NCBI GenBank assembly: GCA_039621445.1
Contig: CP154956.1
Location: 60,149,178-60,213,177, forward strand
DNA length: 64,000 bases
Reading direction: 5' to 3'
Source: Euglena gracilis
Taxonomy: Eukaryota > Euglenida > Euglenophyceae > Euglenales
Position numbers and translations under genes: made by a program. The notes beneath the pieces were generated by a model, which had not been told where the DNA came from, did no database searches, and worked only from the letters and a program-made list of their open reading frames with translations. Of this stretch, positions 56,950 through 64,000 are shown one piece after another; position 1 is the stretch's first letter, and every line of letters begins with the position of its first letter.

Positions 56950-57220
56950 GTGTGTCCTCCTCCGGGAACCGCACCAACTTGGGTTGGCTGGGGGGGGGGT
57001 GGACATACTCCCCCCTCCCCCAGATTCACTCCTGCAGTTCCTGGTACTAGAGTGACATGCCCTCGACTTGATTTCCCCACCGTGCATGTCACTGGGCGCC
57101 GCGTCCAGTGGTCAGGCCGCGGGTCTTCCCTGCCGCTTCTCGGCCAGGGCCGATGCGTGCAAACTGACGTGCGACCCCTCTGGACCCCCCACGATGGCTC
57201 CGTGAGGGGGTTGGAGCCGG

Positions 57221-58566
57221 CTTCGACGTATGAATGTGTAATATGTGAAGGGCACGCCTTGTTGCTTCTCGGCTGTCATAAACAACTCAGGGTTCTGAAA
57301 AGCTTGCTGTGAGTTTGCATAATGCACTCTGGTAGCTGATATGGACCCGGGAATGCTTGTGAACTTGGTTCTGCGCAATAATGCAGTTTGCGGGCTTGCT
57401 GAAACAGATGGATTGCCAGCTGAAAATGAGTTGGAAAATTGGACAACTCGGTCCACATTCTCCATCAAATCTGTGAAGCAAGGCAAAGTTTTATTTCCAT
57501 TTTTTTTTGAATATTTTCGAAGGCTCTCTGGAGACTTTAACAGGAAAAGCCCAAAGCCCCAATACACTTAAATTCAGTGTTTCTTCGGTTTAAAATTAAA
57601 TACATTTTTATATAAAAAACCTTATTGTGATCCCAAGGGCGGGGTCAGAAAGCGGACCCCCACCCATCATAGTACTTTCAAAAAAATATACTTTGGCGGA
57701 GCATAACTCGCACAAAATTATTCCTTTGTTGATGTGAGCATTTGTGCAAATGTTTTTTCATTTTTTGAAAACGCCTGGCTTCTAAAACCCAAAAAAAATT
57801 GATCAATCCGTGGTCTGGCCCTGGAGTTGGACAGGGTGGTAGTGTGGCTTTGTTTTAGGTCCCAAATGATTTCCTTTCATTCCCCAACATTTTGGAGATG
57901 CTTTGAAATTTTCGCCTCTTTTCACCCCCAGAATATAAAATTTGGCTCGCCATACCCCCCCCTCCGCCCCTAGGTAAATCATAAGAGCCATGAATTATCA
58001 CTTTGACCCAGACCCGTTTCCAAAAAAAATGAGTTGCAAGCGACTGGATCCTGGATTTCCGAATCACCTCCATCTGACCCCCCAAATATTTCCACAGTTA
58101 TAAAGCCCCCCCCCCTAGTTGCACTAATGCTTCTTGTCTGTTTATGGCCGGCGCTAGCTCCGCTTCTGGCCCAGTTTGCTGTGTGCCCCCCCCCCGGCTT
58201 TGTATCTGAACGGGATTTCAAGGCCCTCAAGGGGCTTTATATTTGGGGGGGGGTCAAATTTTTTGGGTGGCCTCTATGCATTTGGCGGTCAATTGTGACC
58301 AAATACCAATTTTATGTTGCCAGGCATAGGACCGTATTATTTTATCTCCCATCTTTTTGCACAGGACTCAAACTGGCTGCTCTAGGACCACAACTGAGCA
58401 CCATTACCATTAGTACATCAGAATGGGTAGTCGGCCGACTGGTCGGCCGCCCCATCTCGCCGACTAGCCACCGACTGGGCCCAGTCGGCCGACCAATTTG
58501 GTAGTCGGCAGACTTGTCGGCCGACTACCCACTACCTCCCCCCCCCCCACCCCCAGTCTACCGTCT
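57221..58566 (+). repeat. 1.35 kb direct duplication, copy B
   Basis: This is the second copy, same orientation, 11.3 kb from copy A. It ends at TACCGTCT, after which the sequence differs from copy A. Visible differences include GTGTGAAT versus GTATGAAT at the start and CCTAATTG versus CCTTATTG. Confidence 0.9.
57288..57492 (-). CDS. Exon-like frame inside duplicated segment, copy B
   Basis: This is the near-identical counterpart of the frame in copy A, with the same acceptor and reading frame and no stop introduced. The flanking sequence differs from copy A beyond 57221. Confidence 0.3.
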
Positions 58567-58569
58567 GGG

Positions 58570-61420
58570 GCCAAAGGGGGGTCCAGTTGTGGGGTGGGGG
58601 TCGACCATGGTTGCTCGGTCGCCCCCCACAACCTTCTTGGTCAACCCCCCCATGACAGAGGGCGACTGCGGGCGACCAGGGCGACCGACTATGGTCCACC
58701 CCCACACCCCCCCCCCCCCCAGGCCGTAACCAAGAGTCCATGGGAACAGTAAGGGGGGGAACAGTAAAGGGGGGGATGAGCTCCCCCCCTTGCTTTTCCC
58801 ATGGGCCATGGGCTTACCAACCAAATTGGACCCAAAAGGCTGAAATCCATTTACGACCAAAAACAATAAATCTTTCAGTTTTTGCACTGGAACATCCTGA
58901 TGCACATCATGGAAAACATGGGCTGGATTTATGTCTTGAATCCCACAGAATCTAGATGCCGTGCGGGACAGAAAACAACACGACGTTGGGTGAAGTCAAA
59001 ACCAAAATTGTGCATTGATGGGTATCCCAAATATATGTGAGCAAATCAGCAATAAACCAACGTTTGTTTACCAGTGGGTTGCAACGACGTACTTTGTCAC
59101 CCAAAAAAAAATACTACAAATTACTGCCTGTAACTGTTTGGCTTCACATTGCACACACAAAGGAAGAAAACAATGATATCAACAGAAGAAAAAACTTGCA
59201 TTTGCAATTTTGAAATCAAGCAAATCATGGTTGTCTGGGTGGGATTGTGTATTAAAATGTGGTACTTTCCATCCGTCATATCTGCTGAAGAGAATTGGAT
59301 CACGCCATTTCCCAGTGCACATCACGTCCCTCCTTGAGGAGAAAAAGTTGCTGCACTTTGCTTTAAAAAAAATACCAAAAGTTCAAAGAAAACATTGCGA
59401 TGCCAAGCCACGTGGCTGCGTGGAGAAGCCTGCATTAGTGCAACACTTCTAATGCTGTTAACAGAATACAAAGTTGTCCGAATGTCATAGCAGAGCAGCA
59501 TGCAATTTGAAAGACTGCAAGTGAGACGGCATTCAGCATTGGGAAAGCCAATTTGAACCTGATGCCACACCCCAAGATCAAAAATTGCCAATGAACTGCT
59601 TTGCTTGAGACAATGCTGTTCTTCTTTCAGCCTTGGCTTCTAAAATGGAGATTTGTCACTTCATAAGAGAATAAGCAGAAGCTGGTGGCCATGACTTTCT
59701 ATTGTACCATTGCCAATGGGACACAGATGTATGACTGCGGGACACAACCACTGCTGAACAATGTGGTGCCTGTTTGGGTTGTGGAAAACAACACTTTATT
59801 ATCAGTCATTGTGGCAAGACATCACAGTAATCCAGCTTCCCAAACCAATCACACGGGACCGCTGCCACAGCACCCACATTCCACCTTGGGGACATTCCCA
59901 TCTGGGTGGAAGCCCAATCAGAATCTACAGGCGAGGATATTCACAAGGAAAAGGGATTATCTCTTGCAAAACCATATGTTGCTTTGGAGAAAAATCACGT
60001 GCACCTGTCACATTGTGAACTCCACTGAGCCAGCATGTATGCAAATCTTCCACAAAAAACATTTCTCAATCCATTGTTAGAATGGGTACACTTCAAAAAA
60101 GCAATACCAAGCTCGATGCAGTAAAAAACATAACAATTGACCGCCTTAAAACCGTCCAAAAGGCGCTTTTTCATTTTGCCCACGCCCGTGGGCAAGGATG
60201 CATTTTCGAAAAGGCAGAAGTGGCAAAACCTGGCTCACAACACGACAAAGCACAAAAAACTAATAAAAGACCAGGTTGGGGAGGCATCGGAAATTTTCTC
60301 GGTCCAAACACATCCGTCAGCAACTTTTCAGAAGGCGTTTCAAGGAAACACCACCATACTGTAGTTAGTGCGCCGCGGCGCTCATGCCGCGGCGCAAAAA
60401 AAAATTCCGCGGTGGTTGCGGCGCACAGAAATATTTTTGCCACGGCTGTCGCGGCACAAGCAAAATTTATTACCGCGGTGGTCGCGGTGCAAGGGAAAAA
60501 AATTCCGTGGTGGTTGCTGCACAAAAAAAATTTTCTGCCCGGAGCTCAAGAATGTTGATGTGGAGGTCACTTGACATGGTGAAAGCTGATCTGTGAAAAC
60601 AAACAAGAACGCTTGCACAAAAGTTCACTCCCTGCAGCCAAATACCCTTCTCGGCCATGGTCGAGAAAGTATCAAAGAGGCCAGGTAGAGGAAGGGGCCA
60701 AAAGGAAGTATATGTGGGACAAAATTTAAAAAGACAATTGCCGCGGTGGTCGCGGCACAAACTTCAAAAGTTTCCGCGTCGGTTGCAGCGCACACATAAA
60801 CCAGTGCCGCGGCATTCGCAGCGCACAGAAAAATCTTTGCCGCGGCGCTGCCGGTTACAAAAAAAAATTTCCACGGTGGTCGCGGTGCACGGAAACATTT
60901 TTTTCCCGGTTGCACTAACCACAAGTATGAACACTTGAAAACCACAATGTCACCCGATTTTCGAGTCAGCCCGAAAAACCCCCTAAAGATTTTTCCTGAT
61001 CCGACTGCAGCACCGCGGAACGTCCCAAGACAGAAGTCAGCAACACATTTGACCAGGTTGCTGCAACGTCCATGCAAAGACCTCAAATGCCCTCTGGATG
61101 TGCTCCGGCACTTCAAGAAGGAGCACATAATCTACTCTCTCTCCCTCCAAGGAGATCCCCATCGTGCGCCTTTTTTCTCTTGCTGGCACATGTAGGGAAT
61201 GAAAACACATGGGCAATCTCAAATAGCAAAGAACTGACAGGTGATGGAAGCGTCAAATGAATTTGTATTTCGTTATTTTTGCAAAACCTTACGCATGCAA
61301 AATTGAATTTGGGCATTTGCACGGGCAGTGGCATTGAGAAACTGGCCGTTGTTCTTGAAGTATTGGTTTGAACCTTGAAGAAAAGTGTTTGTGGGTGAAT
61401 GAATTCGAGTGAGTCTATAT
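58570..61420. other. No confident gene
   Basis: Balanced-composition sequence. A 131-codon plus frame at 59685-60080 has no splice or codon support. The CCGCGG repeat clusters occupy 60365-60910. Confidence 0.4.
60365..60910. repeat. CCGCGGTGGTCGCGGCAC repeat clusters
   Basis: Two clusters (60365-60540 and 60735-60910) contain about ten variants of CCGCGGTGGTTGCGGCGCAC, each followed by an A-rich spacer such as AGAAAAATTTTT. Spacing is about 40 bp. Open frames on both strands derive from the repeat. Confidence 0.75.
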
Positions 61421-61426
61421 GTACAG

Positions 61427-62867
61427 ACCCAAGTTTAGATGTGATGTTGAATGCCCTTGGTGGGAAGAGATACGGGTGCGTTGCAAACATATCGCAGAGA
61501 GTGAATTTTCTTAAGGGTCCTTCTGCATCTGCATGCCTTAAAACAGTTTTTCCAAAGAGAGCTGGTTTCAATTTTGATTGGGCCAAGCTTTCCTTAGGGA
61601 CTACACAAAAATCGTCCATGTCACCCGGACACACGGTGTGTCCGGGTTATGGGCGCCGAAGGCGCCCATAACCCGGGTACACGGTGTGTCCGGGTTACAG
61701 TGGACGATTTTTGTCTATATCCGTTGACTAAGAGGCCCAAGACACACACTGTGTCTCGTGGAACTTAGCCACGCAATGTCTACCCCGTATTTTTTTGCGA
61801 TTTTTTGTCAAATTTTCCGTTCACGAGGACACACACTGTGTCTCGTGGACTGCCAGTCCACGAGACACAGTGTGTGTCCTCGTGGACTGGGACACACACT
61901 GTGTCTCGTGGACTGCTAGTCCACGAGACACAGTGTGTGTCCTCGTGAACTGAAAAAATCAAGAATTCTCACTGGTCCGACCAACAAGTGCCCCCCAATA
62001 ACTTGGCCTTTCGGCAACTTTTGGCTTAGAGCATAAAGGTTTCTCGTGGACAAGTTTTACCACATTCCACTACCTGTCCTTGCAGTTTTTTCTTTCGGAA
62101 AATGAAGAAGACCGCAAACAATGTGGACCGCATGCTGCCCCGACCCCCGAAACCAGATGAATTTGTTGCTACGCTGGAAAAGTATTTGGTCGATTTGCAG
62201 AAGGGCCCTGCTGTTGACCCAATACACGGTACGTTGTTGGCCAACGTGTTGGAAGAGAAGCCAAAAGGGACCGCAAAGGCTGAGCGTGTAGCTGTTACAC
62301 GCCTGTTGGAGTTCCAGCTGGTGTGTAAACATCTGAACGCTCTGTATTATTTTTCAGTCCACGAGACATAGTGTGTGTCCCAGTCCACGGGGACACACAC
62401 TGTGTCTCGTGGACTGCCAGTCCACGAGACACAGTGTGTCTTGGGCCTCAGTCCACGGATATAATTATTTATGGCACACGTTGAATATTTCATGCAGAAT
62501 AATGTGGAAAGTTTCATGGGAATGTATTCGTTCAATAAAACTCACATTGGGTCAAAGTAATGGTGTTTGGGAGTCAAGCAATATGGGATTTTCTCGGTGT
62601 AGTTAGTGCAGGTCTCTCTACCACATCAAATGGAATTTGTTTGAGGATTCCTATTTTTACTGGTTTCCCCCGTTTTTGACCAATAATTTACAATTCTGCT
62701 TGCTCTAGGTTATGTATTGCAAAGGTCCCGGGGTTTCGCAGTTCTTTAAAAGCAACCGGTTTTGCGACATTTTCCCAAGCTACGACTGTTCGACCACTTT
62801 TACTCAATCCAGCTTGGATCAAACGGCACCACCTCATCCATCATGTTTCAAATTTGAACGAAGCCTG
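61427..62867 (+). CDS. Three phase-compatible exons of an unrecognised gene
   Basis: Exon 61427-61475 (after GTACAG, donor GTGCGT) reads PSLDVMLNALGGKRY. Exon 62086-62320 (after TTGCAG, donor GTGTGT) reads FFFRKMKKTANNVDRMLP, PPKPDEFVATLEKYLVD and KAERVAVTRLLEFQL. Exon 62709-62867 (after CTCTAG, donor GTGTGT) reads VMYCKGPGVSQFFKSN and so on to FERSL. Phases match: two bases carry across the first junction and none across the second. I cannot name the family; it is basic and helix-rich with no visible signal or membrane segment. Neither the start nor the end of the gene was located, and the gene may run off the window. The middle exon sits between inverted repeats. Confidence 0.5.
61604..61718. 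repeat. Long hairpin, arms of about 53 bp with a 3-base loop
   Basis: The left arm runs ACAAAAATCGTCCATGTCAC to GGGTTATGGGCGCC and the right arm GGCGCCCATAACCC to GTGGACGATTTTTGT, with GAA between. ACACGGTGTGTCCGGGTT occurs in both arms and is itself palindromic. It lies in the intron between exons 61475 and 62086. Confidence 0.85.
61725..62463. repeat. Inverted repeats flanking an exon (CACGAGACACAGTGTG family)
   Basis: ATATCCGTTGACTAAGAGGC at the left is inverted at the right as GGCCTCAGTCCACGGATAT. Between these ends are six or more CCACGAGACACAGTGTGTGT units in alternating orientation, clustered at 61745-61950 and 62355-62450. Exon 62086-62320 lies between the clusters. Confidence 0.8.
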
Positions 62868-62869
62868 GT

Positions 62870-64000
62870 GTGTTCAATTTGCGAGATTATCCTTGTTTTC
62901 CAAAATAATTTGCCGGTGTTCAAACCTCAACCCTCTGATGGACTGGAGGGTCGGGCACTCTGGACGGCTGTTTTGTTTGCCTCGGGGACAATTATCTGAG
63001 CTCTGACCACCTTTCACCAAGCAGGGTTTGGACAGATGAAAATGGTTTAAAAAATTTTAATGCAAGTGCAATGTGGTATTCTACAAAAGAGCACTCCAAG
63101 AGGACGTGGTTTCATATTGTGGCACCGAAAAAAATTGTTGCATCGCAACGTCATTAGAAGGAATCCACATGCAACAAAAAAATATTCCATTTTCCCTAGG
63201 TATTGCCCCAAAAAGTATCAGCTGCCAAAACAACAAAAGGGGCACCGCGGAATGCTTTTTGAAGAATTAAAAAAAAAACAAGAATGAATCTGGCGACAGA
63301 TTTTGCTTCACACAAAAATTCAGCATTCAAATCTCAAAGAAGGACGGAATGGACATGGTCTCAAAGGAATGAAAACGGGGAATACCCTCACCCCCCCCCC
63401 TATTTGCCTAATGGCCGGGCTCCTTCAGACCTCCCATTAGCCAATTAGGGGGGGGGGACAATTAGGGGGTGGGGCGGGACACGGGGGGGACACGGGGGGG
63501 GACACGGGGGGGGACACGGGGGAAACATGCCTCTTTTCGGGACCTTCTGGGACGAAATTTGCGACTCTTTGAGGGACCAAAAATTCATTTCACACTGACC
63601 CCGAGCCAAGCTCCAGGCCATACTAGGTGAAAAAAAAAGGGAGGGGATTGTGGGTGGGTGAAAGTCAAATGGCCTTGAGAATCCATGAAAAACCGTGCAA
63701 AATGATGCCAAACAGCTAAAAATTCATGTTGTATGTTGCCTTGGCCGCCTTCTAGGGACCCCCCTGAAGTACGGGACACGGGGGGGACACGGGGGGGGAC
63801 ACGGGGGGGGACACGGGGATCACACCCCCTTAGGGGGGGGCTCGAGGACCCCGACCCCATAATTTTTGACCTGTGCAAAATTGGTCGATTTTTTGTGCAT
63901 TTTTGGACTGGTCATGACTTTTTCTTATCCGGCAATTTTTAACATTTTCGAAACGGACGTTTTTGGAGGTTTTCTGAGCCCTTGCCGAAATTGGCCAAAG
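62870..64000. other. No confident gene
   Basis: It follows the 62.7 kb exon and may include introns or 3' sequence of that gene. GGGACACGGGGGG clusters are the only clear feature. Confidence 0.4.
63470..63818. repeat. GGGACACGGGGGG minisatellite clusters
   Basis: Two clusters (63470-63522 and 63774-63818) of 13-16 bp GGGACACGGGGGG units, about 250 bp apart. Confidence 0.85.

Larger units (their letters stand above)
50730..57220. other. Duplicated and repeat-rich region without confident genes
   Basis: Beyond the duplicates listed, 54300-55050 is open in several frames on both strands because of C-rich composition. A short minus-strand exon-like stretch (GAEFVTKNGCLSGGGWGKA, about 54590-54660, between CAG and GTGGGT) is the best candidate there but has no partner. 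Confidence 0.4.

Noticed and set aside
59685-60080. 131-codon plus frame
   Set aside because: No third-position bias, splice signals or recognisable motif.
61113-61634. 173-codon minus-strand frame
   Set aside because: A frame this long is expected about once by chance in six frames of this window; it overlaps a better-supported plus-strand exon and has no bias.

Overview
The window looks like nuclear DNA of a flagellated, probably green-algal (chlorophyte or prasinophyte-like) protist; the lineage is an inference. It holds short exons, mostly GC-rich at third codon positions, separated by long introns full of G/C homopolymer runs, hairpins and simple repeats. Most inferred introns are GT-AG, and the donors are often GTGCGN or GTGTGN rather than GTAAGT, as is common in green algae. 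I see no operons, rRNA, convincing tRNA or CRISPR array. Almost all long open frames here are chance frames or repeats; genes were assembled from acceptor/donor pairs, matching phases and codon bias.

Layout. (1) 0.6-7.7 kb, minus strand: exons of one or more unidentified genes. (2) 9.67-19.35 kb, minus: tubulin-specific chaperone E (TBCE), with CAP-Gly, leucine-rich-repeat and ubiquitin-like parts. (3) 19.4-25.2 kb: mainly non-coding, with two large AT microsatellites and weak exon candidates. (4) 25.29-about 32.1 kb, minus: a tandem-domain universal stress protein (USP). (5) 32.27-32.63 kb, plus: a weak candidate first exon, divergent from the USP gene. (6) 32.97-43.14 kb, minus: an eight-exon gene for an unrecognised protein of about 335 residues, with every junction in phase. 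(7) 43.2-50.3 kb: no confident gene; repeat-rich, with one copy of a 1.35 kb duplication and two minisatellites. (8) 50.42-50.73 kb, plus: a strong GC-rich exon, possibly from a nucleoporin-62-like protein. (9) 50.8-61.4 kb: diverged segmental duplications, transposon-like elements and the second 1.35 kb copy. (10) 61.43-62.87 kb, plus: three phase-compatible exons of an unrecognised gene, the middle one framed by inverted repeats. (11) 62.9-64 kb: simple repeats and no clear gene.

The most notable non-genic signal is a set of small non-autonomous elements with terminal inverted repeats. Several have perfect or near-perfect 8-bp target duplications and CAGG termini, as in the hAT superfamily, and one is nested inside another. 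A second family has CCATTGCT-type ends. There are also eight copies of a palindrome of the form TGTGCGCA-N-TGCGCACA in and around USP introns, and a foldback with arms of about 135 bp and a telomere-like core. TBCE (tubulin folding) and USP are housekeeping genes; nothing in the window forms a pathway or gene cluster.
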